From: JACKOB01 sp024234575
GTDB taxonomy: Bacteria; Pseudomonadota; Gammaproteobacteria; Pseudomonadales; Oleiphilaceae
Direction of reading: 5' to 3'
Length of the DNA stretch: 64,000 nt
Assembly (NCBI GenBank): GCA_051208035.1
Contig: JBPJFZ010000008.1
Span: 1-64,000, forward strand
Shown: positions 52,719 through 62,458 of the stretch, piece after piece
Layout of the letters: each line of letters starts with the position of its first letter
Position numbering within the stretch: position 1 is the stretch's first letter
The notes under the pieces: generated by a model
What the model saw: the letters and a program-made list of their open reading frames with translations, nothing else
Databases searched by the model: none
Told to the model about the DNA's origin: nothing
Made by a program: the position numbers and the translations under genes

Positions 52719-55700
52719 CTAAAAATCTTCCCACTCATCATCTTCGGCAAATTTTGTTTTAGTCCCCGCAGAGCTAGAGCTTTTCGCCGGGGAGTTACTG
52801 GGCTTGTAGCCAACAATCTTTTCCGATTGCTTTTGCGTCGGTGAGTGTTGGAGGTCGCTGTACTGCATATCCCCCAGCTTAAAGAATCCGACGAGTTTGC
52901 TCATGTTGCCTGCCTGCTCAGACATTGCTTCACTGGCGGCTGAGGCCTCTTCAACTAGCGCCGCGTTTTGTTGGGTCATTTCATCCATTTGTGAAACAGC
53001 TTGATTGATTTGCTCGATACCTGAGGTTTGTTCTGTTGAAGCATTGCTGATTTCTGCAATCATTCCTGCCACTTTTTCAACGGCTTGTACAATCGAAGTG
53101 AGTGTTGTTCCAGAATCATTTACCAGAACGGAGCCGGCCTCTACCTTGGTAACGCTATCTTTAATCAGATCTTTGATTTCTTTCGCCGCTGCTGCTGAAC
53201 GTTGCGACAGATTGCGTACTTCGCCTGCCACTACGGCAAATCCTCTGCCCTGTTCGCCTGCTCTTGCTGCTTCGACCGCCGCGTTGAGTGCAAGAAGGTT
53301 CGTTTGGAAAGCAATTTCATCAATCACACCAATAATGTCGTTAATCTTATTGCTAGACTTCAGGATTTCTGCCATTGCTTCAACAGCTTGCTTAACCACA
53401 TCACCGCCTTCCTGCGCGCGGCGACGTGCATCGGATGCTAGAGAATTTGCCTCAAATGCACTATCCGCACTGTGTTTCACGGTACTGGTCATTTGCTCCA
53501 TGCTTGAGGCGGTTTCTTCCAGCGAGCTTGCCTGTTCTTCGGTGCGTTGACTGAGATCTGCGTTGCCTTGGGCAATTTCATTTGCGGCGGTGTTCACTGT
53601 GCTGGCCGCTTCACGAATTTTGCTGATGACATCCGTTAGTTTTTTGATTGTGAGGTTCGCGTCACCTCGAATGCGTTCGAAGTCACCTTGATATTCTTTG
53701 TGGATGACATTGGTCAGATCTCCATCAGCCATTGCCGAGAAGGTGTTGCCCACATCCGTTAAAATGGAGTTGGCAGAAGAAACTAGGGTATTCAGGCCTT
53801 CGCTAAGCTTGGCAAAGAAGCCTGTCTTGCCATCCATTGAAATACGCTGAGTCAAGTCCCCCGCCGCAGCTGAACCAACTAAATTGTCTATCTGTTGCTC
53901 AATCGCGATTTCATCTGTTCGGTCTTTCCATTCGACCACGGTGCCCAAACGAACTCCCTGATCATTGTTCACGGGATTAACCACCAGATCCATATGTCGG
54001 CCGCCGATTACCAAAGAAGTTTTGTACTCGCTCTTTAAGTTTGCCAGCATATTCTTTTGATGTTCGGGGTTTTTGTGGAATGAATCAATACTGCCGCCAA
54101 GTAGTTTATCTACAGAGAAGTTGGGTAAGTCGCGCCTTATGCTTGCTTCAGCAAACTTCATTGTGTCAATAACTGCTTGATTTAAATAAATAATATTGCG
54201 GTCGTTGTCTGCCACCATAACATTGGCAGAAACATTGTCGAGTGCTTGTTTTATTCGTTGGTTCTCATTGGCAATTCGTTGTTCTTTTTCGAGTTGCTCC
54301 AATATTTCGGTTCTGTCCTGCCATTCTACAACTGTGCCCATGCGACTCTTTTGGGCGTTGAATACCGGGGTGGTGATCAGTTGGAACGTCCGGCCGCCAA
54401 TTTTAATTGTCGCTTTATATGGTTCGGTTATTTTATCTATGAGGCTTTTTTGATGTGCTGGGTTTTTATGGAATATATCCATATTTGCCCCAAGAACTTT
54501 AGTTGCGGAAAAGTTTGCAAGGTCTGTTTTTATCGCGCTTTCAGCAAAATTAAACATTTCATGAATGGAGTTGTTCATGTAAATGATATTGTTGAACTCA
54601 TCTGCGAGCATGACATTGGTGTTACAAACATCCAGTGCTTCTTTAATTCGCTGCGTTTCTGCGGCGCGGGCAGCGCCATCTTCAAGATCAAATCCAAGTT
54701 TGATGCGCATAGAATTAATAGAGTGAGCCAGTGCGGTCAGCTCATTGTCACCGTGCATGTCCATCGAATATTTGTAGTTGCCATTGGAAATAGCGGCGAA
54801 GGTGCAGAGCGCTTCACGTAATGTGTTCAAAATGCTGCGACTTGAAAAGAAACCGACAACAAACACCAATAAGGTGGCCAATACCGTGAGAGAACTGATT
54901 AAGTAGAATTGGGTGGATAGTTTGTTAACGCGCCGCTCAAGTAGTGTTTTTAATAATGATGCACTGCCGTCATACAGAACGAAGGAGTCATTGATTGCTT
55001 GTGTACCTGCACTGAAAAACTCGTTGGCGCTGCCTGTGTAGTTGCCCGCTCTTACCGCTTTAGTATATTCAACAAACGTGCCTACTGCATTTTCTGCAGC
55101 AAGAGCTTTTGCTTGTAGTGCCTCTTTAAGTTCAGAGCTTGCGTCAACGCCACTTTTGTAAGATGTTTTAACGCCGTTAAAGTTGATGTCGAGTCCAACG
55201 ATTAGCTCAATCATTCTATCTCTTTGAGCGTCTGTTGCCCCACCTTTGGCAACTACCCCTGATCCAAGTCCGCGCGCCTGCCCCATAAACTCTATCAGGG
55301 CTGGTAGTTTATTGATGACCAAATCCATGGAGTAGAAAGAATCGAGATCAGGATCAAGGATGAGGTTAGACGTATCGCCTGCGTGCACGATCAGGTCCTG
55401 AATATTCTTGATCAGTGCACTATGACGCTGGAAACTGTCAGCGGCAGAGAGTGAAAGTGAGGCAGCTTTTAACGCATTCCAGTCAGTTTGTAGAGTGGTG
55501 AGATACTTTGTTGTTTTTAATTCCGCTCCAATTCGATCATCAGTCTGCAACATAACTTCAAATGCTTTATCGATTTCAGCGCGGCGTTGCAAAATCTTGC
55601 TTTCAAAATCTTTGCTGCCATTAAGATAGGCGTTGGTCATTCCTCGATGCCCTGGCACTAATTCAAAGATCTGGCGCAAGGGCTCGATATACTCCACGCC

Positions 55701-56297
55701 TTTTATTTCTTTGGCAGAAAACTCAACATTGTCTTTAAGGAGCGATAACTGCCAGCCAATAAGTCCAACGAGGGCAGCAAAAAGTAAACCTACTGCTTTT
55801 ATCTGGAGGGCGATTTTTATTTTTCCCAGCTTGTTTGCGACCGTGCCTAAGCCTGGTTTAACCGCATTGCCATTGATCAGTTTGAGTTTGCCTGTTTTGA
55901 TCTGCTTAAATGCGGCTTCAGCGGCAGCTATCTGCTCTCTCGTCGGCTTTGCCCGCACTGACATGTATTCAATAATCTGTCCATTTTCATAGACGGGAGT
56001 TACGTTGGCGACGACCCAATAGTAATCACCATTTTTACAGCGATTTTTTACCATTTGTACCCAGGGCTTGCCTTGCTTTAGAGTATCCCAAAGATCCTGA
56101 AATGCTTCGGGAGGCATGTCTGGGTGGCGCACCATGTTATGATTTTTACCAACAAGTTCTTCTTCAGAAAAACCACTTATTTTGATGAACTCTTTATTGA
56201 CGTAGGTGATAGCACCTTTTAGATCTGTTTTGGATACCAACGTTTCATTTTCAGAAAAGTTTACTTCAGTGTCCGTTACAGGCATGTTGATCTTCAT
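52719..56297 (-). CDS. Large Aer-like PAS methyl-accepting chemotaxis protein (1,192 residues)
   Basis: A transmembrane chemoreceptor with an unusual chain of sensors. An N-terminal Aer-type PAS (about 12-125) has the flavin-binding consensus NMVRHPDMP (54-62) and W79 of KPW. Next come membrane helix 1 (about 166-185), a periplasmic helical domain of about 275 residues, helix 2 (about 462-484), HAMP and two more PAS domains (from about 552 and 680). The signalling domain has the hairpin tip EIAFQTNLLALNAAVEAARA (around 995). It ends EWEDF, a CheR-docking-type WxxF tail. Ligand unknown; redox or oxygen sensing by the first PAS is inferred from Aer. Confidence 0.93.
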   Translation of the reverse strand: MKINMPVTDTEVNFSENETLVSKTDLKGAITYVNKEFIKISGFSEEELVGKNHNMVRHPDMPPEAFQDLWDTLKQGKPWVQMVKNRCKNGDYYWVVANVTPVYENGQIIEYMSVRAKPTREQIAAAEAAFKQIKTGKLKLINGNAVKPGLGTVANKLGKIKIALQIKAVGLLFAALVGLIGWQLSLLKDNVEFSAKEIKGVEYIEPLRQIFELVPGHRGMTNAYLNGSKDFESKILQRRAEIDKAFEVMLQTDDRIGAELKTTKYLTTLQTDWNALKAASLSLSAADSFQRHSALIKNIQDLIVHAGDTSNLILDPDLDSFYSMDLVINKLPALIEFMGQARGLGSGVVAKGGATDAQRDRMIELIVGLDINFNGVKTSYKSGVDASSELKEALQAKALAAENAVGTFVEYTKAVRAGNYTGSANEFFSAGTQAINDSFVLYDGSASLLKTLLERRVNKLSTQFYLISSLTVLATLLVFVVGFFSSRSILNTLREALCTFAAISNGNYKYSMDMHGDNELTALAHSINSMRIKLGFDLEDGAARAAETQRIKEALDVCNTNVMLADEFNNIIYMNNSIHEMFNFAESAIKTDLANFSATKVLGANMDIFHKNPAHQKSLIDKITEPYKATIKIGGRTFQLITTPVFNAQKSRMGTVVEWQDRTEILEQLEKEQRIANENQRIKQALDNVSANVMVADNDRNIIYLNQAVIDTMKFAEASIRRDLPNFSVDKLLGGSIDSFHKNPEHQKNMLANLKSEYKTSLVIGGRHMDLVVNPVNNDQGVRLGTVVEWKDRTDEIAIEQQIDNLVGSAAAGDLTQRISMDGKTGFFAKLSEGLNTLVSSANSILTDVGNTFSAMADGDLTNVIHKEYQGDFERIRGDANLTIKKLTDVISKIREAASTVNTAANEIAQGNADLSQRTEEQASSLEETASSMEQMTSTVKHSADSAFEANSLASDARRRAQEGGDVVKQAVEAMAEILKSSNKINDIIGVIDEIAFQTNLLALNAAVEAARAGEQGRGFAVVAGEVRNLSQRSAAAAKEIKDLIKDSVTKVEAGSVLVNDSGTTLTSIVQAVEKVAGMIAEISNASTEQTSGIEQINQAVSQMDEMTQQNAALVEEASAASEAMSEQAGNMSKLVGFFKLGDMQYSDLQHSPTQKQSEKIVGYKPSNSPAKSSSSAGTKTKFAEDDEWEDF

Positions 56298-56471
56298 GTC
56301 CTGACTCCCAGCGATAAGTGTTTAATTATATTTGTTGTTAATGCAAATGGTGTGTGTCGGCTACCGGTGCCATCATTTAAATGTTAATCACTTAATAATA
56401 GACGGTTTTGCGTAGTCTGCGAGTTGCAGGGCGAGGTTAAAAAGACTATCAGTTTAAAATGAGGTATTCCG

Positions 56472-56504
56472 AAAAAGCTGACAGGAAACAACTTCTCTGT
56501 CAGC
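56472..56504 (-). terminator. Rho-independent terminator of the second chemoreceptor gene
   Basis: GCTGACAG (56477-56484) and CTGTCAGC (56497-56504) form an 8-bp stem with a 12-nt loop. Read on the minus strand it ends in TTTTT. It separates the two receptor genes, so each is probably its own transcription unit. The rest of the 233-bp gap should hold the promoter of the downstream receptor. Confidence 0.9.
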
Positions 56505-56530
56505 CATTATGGAGCCTTGACTGGCTCTGG

Positions 56531-59500
56531 TTAAAATTCTTCCCAGTCATCTTCCTCGCTAAATTTACTGGCGCTTTTGTTGGATTTAGGGGCTGCTCGT
56601 GGCGTTTGCTGCTGATAGGTCACCACTGGCTCTGGCGCTTTTTTGGTGTGATCAAACCGCTCTTCAAAGTGGCCTACCTTAAAAAATCCGACCAGCCGGT
56701 TCATAGTCGATGCTTGCTCCGACATGGCTTCACTGGCGGCCGACGCTTCTTCTACGAGAGCGGCGTTTTGTTGGGTCATCTCATCCATTTGCGAGATGGC
56801 CTGGTTAATTTGCTCAATTCCTGTGGTTTGTTCGGCAGCAGCATTATTTACTTCAGCGATAATGGTCGCCACTTTCTCAACGGCCGTGACAATAGAGCTT
56901 AACGTCGTGCCAGACTCATTAACCAGTGCCGAGCCTGCCTCGACTTTAGTAACACTGTCTTTAATAAGGTCTTTGATTTCTTTCGCGGCAGCGGCAGATC
57001 TTTGAGACAGGTTGCGTACCTCGCCAGCCACGACTGCAAAACCACGCCCTTGCTCACCGGCTCTGGCGGCCTCTACGGCTGCGTTCAGAGCGAGAAGATT
57101 GGTCTGGAAGGCAATCTCGTCGATAACGCCGATAATGTCGTTTATTTTATGGCTCGATTTTAGTATCTCATGCATGGCACTTACTGCCTGCTTAACCACA
57201 TCACCGCCTTGTTGCGCTCTATGGCGAGCATCGTTGGCGAGACTGGTTGCTGTGCTGGCATTGTCTGAGCTTTGTTTCACCGTACTTGTCATTTGCTCCA
57301 TGCTGGAGGCAGTTTCTTCCAGCGAGCTTGCTTGCTCCTCTGTGCGCTGACTAAGATCGGCATTGCCTTGAGCAATTTCGTTCGAGGCCGTGTAGACCGT
57401 GTTGGCAGATTCGCGAATTTTGCTGACAATATCGGTGAGTGTTGTCACCGTCTTGTTGGCATCTTGCTTGATTCTTTCAAACTCACCCTCAAAGTCACTG
57501 TTAATTTTTTGGGTCAGGTTGCCTTCTGACATTGCCGACAAAAGAATGCCAATGTCGGTGACAAAACTTTCAGCGCTGTTTACCAGAGTGTTTAGGCCCT
57601 TGCTAAGCGTCTGGAAAAACCCGGTTTTACCGTTAAGATTGATTCGTCTTGATAAGTCACCACGACTTGCCGCGACCACCAGTTCGTCGACTTCTTTCTC
57701 TATCGCAACCTCGGCGGTGCGGTCTTTCCACTCGACAACTGTTCCCAGTCGCTCTCCTTCTTCATTTTTAACGGGACTCACATTTAGGCTCATGTGCCTG
57801 CCACCCACAATGATGGCGGCGAAATGTGGTTTTTCTAGTTGCGCCAACATACCTTTTTGATGATCCGGATTTTTGTGGAACTGGTCGATACTTTCACCCA
57901 GAAGTTTATCTGCATTGAAGTTTGGCAGCTCTTTGCGCAGATCGCTTTCAGCATTTTTAAGTGTTTGATAGACCGCATCGTTGATGTAGATAATATTACG
58001 GTCGTTATCTGCCACCATAACGTTGGCAGATACGTTGTCCAGCGCCTGTTTAATGCGCGCATTTTCATTAGCGATTCGTTTCTCTTCAACCGATCTGGCC
58101 AATTCAATGGTGATGTCTTTCCACTCAACGACAACGCCGAGTTTTACACCCTGGGTATTATGCACTGGGGTTGCAAGCAGAGTGAAAGTGCGGTTACCTA
58201 TCTCAATTTGCGAGCGATAGAGTTTGTTTAGTCGTTCAACAATGGCGCGCTGGTGAGCGGGATTTTTGTGGAAAATATCTGCATTAGAGCCGATAAGTTT
58301 ATCTGCCTTGAAGTCGGGTAATTGCTTTCGAATGTCGTCTTCAGCGGTGGTGAACATTTTTTGTAACGATGCGTTGGTATAAATAATGTTCATGTTGTTG
58401 TCTGCCAACATTACGTTGGTATCGCACACATCTAGGGCATTTTTAATTCGAGTTGCCTCTTCCGCATGCGTTTTAGCTTCCAGGATGTCAAAACCCAGTT
58501 TGATTTGCATGCTCTTAAGCGCTTGTCTTAAGTGGCTGACTTCGTTATCGCCTTCAATATTAATTTTGGCAGTAAAGTTGCCTTCTCCAAGCTCTCTAAA
58601 AGAAGACATCATGGCGGAAATTGGCGTTAATATGCCTTTAAACACCAGTGAAGCAAAAACCATGATCAAGATAAGAACTGCCGACATGCAGATTAAAAAA
58701 GTTGCCAGGGTTGCGTCCAGACTTGCTTGCAACTCAGTGGCTGTCGATGCAAAGCGCTGGTTGGCGATGCTGGTAATTTTGGTAACGACTTCGTCCATAT
58801 CCTTTGTTGGCTTGCGATCAAGGCCGGTAACCAGCCTGTCGACTATGGTGTAACTCAGTACGTTGTTTTGGTCGTAGTCCTTCAGGGCTTCTCGGAATTG
58901 TTTGCCAAGCTCTGCATGTGTTTGTGCAAGAGCCGCTACTTCGGGCAACGATATGTTGAGGGCCTGCAAGTCACGATCCAGACTTTGCAATCCACTCTGA
59001 ACACTTCGATGTTTTTCTTCGAAACTGGCTAAATATTTATCGAAGTTTTCGGGGTTGTTGCCCCGTAATAATATGTTCTTCCATTCTTGCACCTGTATTT
59101 TGAAGTCTATCAGCAATGCATTGGCATCATTGGCGAGTTTACTGGTAGCCGCTTGTTCGGCAATGATGGGGTCCGCGGTGCCATTCATGCCTATGTAGCC
59201 TTCAAAGCTTGAGAACCCAAGCATGATTAACGACAACGCTATCAGGGAAAACGTTTGTAATTTAAAACTGACATTTTGGTAGCCTTTTACTAACCGCTTT
59301 GGCCAGCTTCCTCCGAAGACTTCTCTTTTTTCACGGATCTCACGATAGAGCTTTTCTGCCGCTGCAACAGACTCTCGGCCGGGTCGGTGGCGCACTGACA
59401 TATACTCGATAATCTGCCCATTTTGGAAAATAGGGGTAACATTTGCGTCAACCCAATAGAAGTCACCATTCTTACAACGATTTTTAACCAGACCTGTCCA

Positions 59501-59734
59501 GGGTTTACCCTGTTGGACCGTATCCCATAAGTCTTTAAAGGCTTCAGGGGGCATGTCCGGGTGACGTACCAGATTGTGGTTTTTATTTAGCAGCTCTGCT
59601 TCAGAGAAGCCACTTATTTCAATAAAGTCCTTGTTGGCGTAAACGATTGTTCCTTTAATATTCGTCTTAGAAACAAGTACTTGCCCTGGCTGCAGTTCAA
59701 CTTCAATATCTGTTACCGGCATATTTACTTTCAT
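56531..59734 (-). CDS. Large Aer-like PAS methyl-accepting chemotaxis protein (1,067 residues)
   Basis: A paralogue of the neighbouring receptor with the same plan. It has an Aer-type PAS (about 12-125, with NLVRHPDMP and the KPW tryptophan), membrane helix 1 (about 157-180), a shorter periplasmic helical domain (about 160 residues) and helix 2 (about 341-364). HAMP, two PAS domains (from about 425 and 553) and a signalling domain with the same hairpin tip follow (around 875). It ends DWEEF, again a WxxF tail. The signalling and third PAS domains are nearly identical to the neighbour, while the periplasmic part is unrelated by eye. This suggests tandem duplication with a swapped ligand domain. 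Confidence 0.93.
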   Translation of the reverse strand: MKVNMPVTDIEVELQPGQVLVSKTNIKGTIVYANKDFIEISGFSEAELLNKNHNLVRHPDMPPEAFKDLWDTVQQGKPWTGLVKNRCKNGDFYWVDANVTPIFQNGQIIEYMSVRHRPGRESVAAAEKLYREIREKREVFGGSWPKRLVKGYQNVSFKLQTFSLIALSLIMLGFSSFEGYIGMNGTADPIIAEQAATSKLANDANALLIDFKIQVQEWKNILLRGNNPENFDKYLASFEEKHRSVQSGLQSLDRDLQALNISLPEVAALAQTHAELGKQFREALKDYDQNNVLSYTIVDRLVTGLDRKPTKDMDEVVTKITSIANQRFASTATELQASLDATLATFLICMSAVLILIMVFASLVFKGILTPISAMMSSFRELGEGNFTAKINIEGDNEVSHLRQALKSMQIKLGFDILEAKTHAEEATRIKNALDVCDTNVMLADNNMNIIYTNASLQKMFTTAEDDIRKQLPDFKADKLIGSNADIFHKNPAHQRAIVERLNKLYRSQIEIGNRTFTLLATPVHNTQGVKLGVVVEWKDITIELARSVEEKRIANENARIKQALDNVSANVMVADNDRNIIYINDAVYQTLKNAESDLRKELPNFNADKLLGESIDQFHKNPDHQKGMLAQLEKPHFAAIIVGGRHMSLNVSPVKNEEGERLGTVVEWKDRTAEVAIEKEVDELVVAASRGDLSRRINLNGKTGFFQTLSKGLNTLVNSAESFVTDIGILLSAMSEGNLTQKINSDFEGEFERIKQDANKTVTTLTDIVSKIRESANTVYTASNEIAQGNADLSQRTEEQASSLEETASSMEQMTSTVKQSSDNASTATSLANDARHRAQQGGDVVKQAVSAMHEILKSSHKINDIIGVIDEIAFQTNLLALNAAVEAARAGEQGRGFAVVAGEVRNLSQRSAAAAKEIKDLIKDSVTKVEAGSALVNESGTTLSSIVTAVEKVATIIAEVNNAAAEQTTGIEQINQAISQMDEMTQQNAALVEEASAASEAMSEQASTMNRLVGFFKVGHFEERFDHTKKAPEPVVTYQQQTPRAAPKSNKSASKFSEEDDWEEF

Positions 59735-59919
59735 GCCAAAATCCCCTGGGTCTGTGAGTGGTGTACTATTGGGTCTGTCAAGTAATTCTGTAACTTAAAA
59801 GCATAGCTGCTTTACTGATAATTTGAAGAAAGCTGCAGCAATATCAGCGTGCTAAGAGTCCTGGCAGTACAGAGGGTTTAGGGGCTGCTGGTAGTTAACA
59901 TATAAAACGGAGAAAATAC

Positions 59920-60426
59920 GTGCGAAAAGCAATGATCGTGGCAATGGCAAAAAACAGAGTAATAGGTAGAAAGAATCAGTTGCCATGGCACCTGCCAGAA
60001 GATCTCAAATATTTTAAGCGTGTGACCATGGGTAAGCCAATAGTCATGGGCCGCAAAACCTATGAGTCGATTGGCAGGCCTTTGCCTGGGCGTTTAAATG
60101 TTGTGTTGACGCGCGACGCTAAGTGGCAAACAGAAGGAGTTGTCTCTGCACAAACCATTGATGCGGCTTTTGCGGTAGCTATTGCCGAAGCTAAATCCAA
60201 AGAAAAAGATGAAGTGATGGTAATTGGAGGGGATCAGGTTTACGCGTTGTGCTTGCCGCTTGTTGATCGGCTTTACGTCACCCAGGTACATGCCGAGGTC
60301 GACGGGGATGCTTACTTTCCTGAGGTTGATTGGGGTCAGTGGCAGCAGGTTAGCAGCGAAGCTCATCAGGCCAGTGATAATAACCCATATGATTATAGTT
60401 TCGTGGTTTATGATCGCGTCTGTTAA
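59920..60426 (+). CDS. folA: Dihydrofolate reductase
   Basis: Reduces dihydrofolate to tetrahydrofolate. The 168 residues begin MIVAMAKNRVIG (after four residues) and continue with LPWHLPEDLKYFK (substrate pocket), VMGRKTYESIGRPLPGRLNVV and VIGGDQVYALCLPLVDRLYVTQV. The GTG start lies 6 bp behind GGAGA. It is divergent from the receptor gene over a 185-bp gap. Confidence 0.96.
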   Translation: MRKAMIVAMAKNRVIGRKNQLPWHLPEDLKYFKRVTMGKPIVMGRKTYESIGRPLPGRLNVVLTRDAKWQTEGVVSAQTIDAAFAVAIAEAKSKEKDEVMVIGGDQVYALCLPLVDRLYVTQVHAEVDGDAYFPEVDWGQWQQVSSEAHQASDNNPYDYSFVVYDRVC

Positions 60427-60442
60427 GAATTAAATCCTGCAG

Positions 60443-60482
60443 AAAAAAGCCCTTTCGAAGTAATGGCCGAAAGGGCTTCTTA
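60443..60482. terminator. Bidirectional terminator between folA and ilvD
   Basis: AAGCCCTTTCG (60447-60457) and CGAAAGGGCTT (60468-60478) form an 11-bp stem with a 10-nt loop. An A run on the left gives a strong U tract for ilvD. The right side is weaker (CTTAGTTT) for folA. Confidence 0.9.
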
Positions 60483-60487
60483 GTTTA

Positions 60488-62332
60488 TCAGTCGAGCATA
60501 TCCAGGTTACGCACGCCGCCTTTATCGGCACTAGTGGCCAGCAATGCGTAGGCCTTCAGCGCTGCAGACACTTTACGTGTACGCTTTTCGATTGGCTTCC
60601 AGGCATTCGCACCTTTTGCTTCCATCGCGGCACGTCGAGCGGCCATGATTTCGTCGCTGACTACAAGGTTAATCGAGCGATCCGGAATGCTAATCAGGAT
60701 TGGGTCGCCCTCTTCAACTAAGGCAATTGCGCCACCGGCAGCAGCTTCTGGTGATACGTGGCCAATTGACAGGCCAGAGGTGCCACCAGAAAAACGACCG
60801 TCTGTCAGAAGTGCGCACACTGCCCCCATACCTTTAGATTTGAGGTAACTGGTGGGGTAGAGCATTTCCTGCATGCCGGGCCCGCCCTTTGGCCCTTCAT
60901 AACGAATAACGACGACATCGCCTGCGACCACTTCATCTGCAAGGATGGCTTTCACGGCAGAGTCCTGGCTTTCGAATATTCGCGCACGCCCTTCAAATAC
61001 ATGGATCGACTCGTCAACGCCGGCCGTTTTAACGACGCAGCCATCTTCGGCGATGTTGCCGTAAAGCACTGCCAGGCCACCTTCCTTAGAGTAGGCATTT
61101 TCAAGGTTGCGAATACAGCCGTTTTTACGATCACCATCCAGTGTTGGCCAGCGTGTGGCCTGACTGAAGGCTTCTTGAGTAGGAATGCCAGCCGGGCCCG
61201 CTTTAAAGAACTCTGCAACGGCAGCATCGTTATTTTGCAGAATATCCCATTTTGCCAGCGTTTCTTTCATGGTCTTAGAGTGCACCGTTGGCAAGTCGCT
61301 GTGTAATAAACCGGCGCGGTCCATTTCACCCAGCAGGCCCATTATGCCGCCAGCACGGTGCACGTCTTCAATATGATACTTGGGTGTGTTGGGGGCGACC
61401 TTACAAAGTTGTGGTACGAGATGAGAAAGTCGGTCGATATCTTTTAAGGTAAAGTCGACTTCGGCCTCTTGCGCTGCCGCCAGCAAGTGCAAAATAGTGT
61501 TGGTTGAGCCGCCCATCGCGATGTCCAATGTCATCGCATTTTCAAAGGCTTTAAAACTGGCGATAGACCTGGGCAATACAGACTCGTCATTTTCTTCGTA
61601 ATAGCGACGGGTGTTTTTAACAATCAGGCGTGCCGCATCCAGGAACAGGCGCTTGCGGTCTGCATGCGTTGCCAGCGTGGTGCCGTTACCCGGTAACGAC
61701 AGGCCAATTGCTTCCGTTAAACAGTTCATCGAGTTGGCAGTAAACATGCCAGAGCAAGAGCCACAGGTAGGGCAAGCGCTGCGCTCGTATTCGTTTACTT
61801 GCTCATCGGTAGCGCTGTCATCGGCAGCAATCACCATGGCATCTACGAGATCGAGTTTATGATCCCCCAGCTTGGTTTTACCAGCTTCCATAGGGCCGCC
61901 AGAAACGAAGACTACCGGTATGTTAAGGCGCAATGCCGCCATAAGCATTCCCGGTGTAATTTTGTCGCAGTTGGAGATACAAACCATAGCGTCAGCGCAG
62001 TGGGCATTCACCATATATTCAACAGAGTCCGCGATAATTTCCCGTGACGGCAGACTGTACAGCATGCCGTCGTGACCCATGGCGATGCCATCGTCGACCG
62101 CGATGGTGTTAAACTCTTTGGCTACACCGCCTGCCGCTTCGATCTCTCGAGCTACCAGTTGTCCCATGTCTTTTAAGTGGACGTGGCCAGGAACAAATTG
62201 CGTAAATGAGTTAACCACAGCAACGATAGGTTTGCTGAAGTCATCGTCCTTCATGCCGGTAGCGCGCCAAAGCGCTCGTGCGCCGGCCATGTTTCTTCCG
62301 TGGGTAGATGTTTTGGATCTGTAATCAGGCAT
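60488..62332 (-). CDS. ilvD: Dihydroxy-acid dehydratase
   Basis: Iron-sulfur enzyme of isoleucine and valine synthesis; the valine branch also supplies the substrate of LeuA. The 614 residues match E. coli. Cluster and active-site segments are C118-I-S-N-C122-D-K-ITPG and C187-P-T-C190-G-S-C193-SGM; DDGIAMGHDGM and DGRFSGGTSGLSIGH are also present. It stands alone, with a shared terminator behind it. Confidence 0.97.
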   Translation of the reverse strand: MPDYRSKTSTHGRNMAGARALWRATGMKDDDFSKPIVAVVNSFTQFVPGHVHLKDMGQLVAREIEAAGGVAKEFNTIAVDDGIAMGHDGMLYSLPSREIIADSVEYMVNAHCADAMVCISNCDKITPGMLMAALRLNIPVVFVSGGPMEAGKTKLGDHKLDLVDAMVIAADDSATDEQVNEYERSACPTCGSCSGMFTANSMNCLTEAIGLSLPGNGTTLATHADRKRLFLDAARLIVKNTRRYYEENDESVLPRSIASFKAFENAMTLDIAMGGSTNTILHLLAAAQEAEVDFTLKDIDRLSHLVPQLCKVAPNTPKYHIEDVHRAGGIMGLLGEMDRAGLLHSDLPTVHSKTMKETLAKWDILQNNDAAVAEFFKAGPAGIPTQEAFSQATRWPTLDGDRKNGCIRNLENAYSKEGGLAVLYGNIAEDGCVVKTAGVDESIHVFEGRARIFESQDSAVKAILADEVVAGDVVVIRYEGPKGGPGMQEMLYPTSYLKSKGMGAVCALLTDGRFSGGTSGLSIGHVSPEAAAGGAIALVEEGDPILISIPDRSINLVVSDEIMAARRAAMEAKGANAWKPIEKRTRKVSAALKAYALLATSADKGGVRNLDMLD

Positions 62333-62458
62333 GTGGGCTCTCGTCTTAAATGTACATAAAGCGGTTAAGAATTTTGGTTGATCAGGATAGCAAACAATGC
62401 CGCTGCAGTGGAAGACTAAAAGATGTCGTATGGAGGGTAACCCTAGTAATGATAAGGG

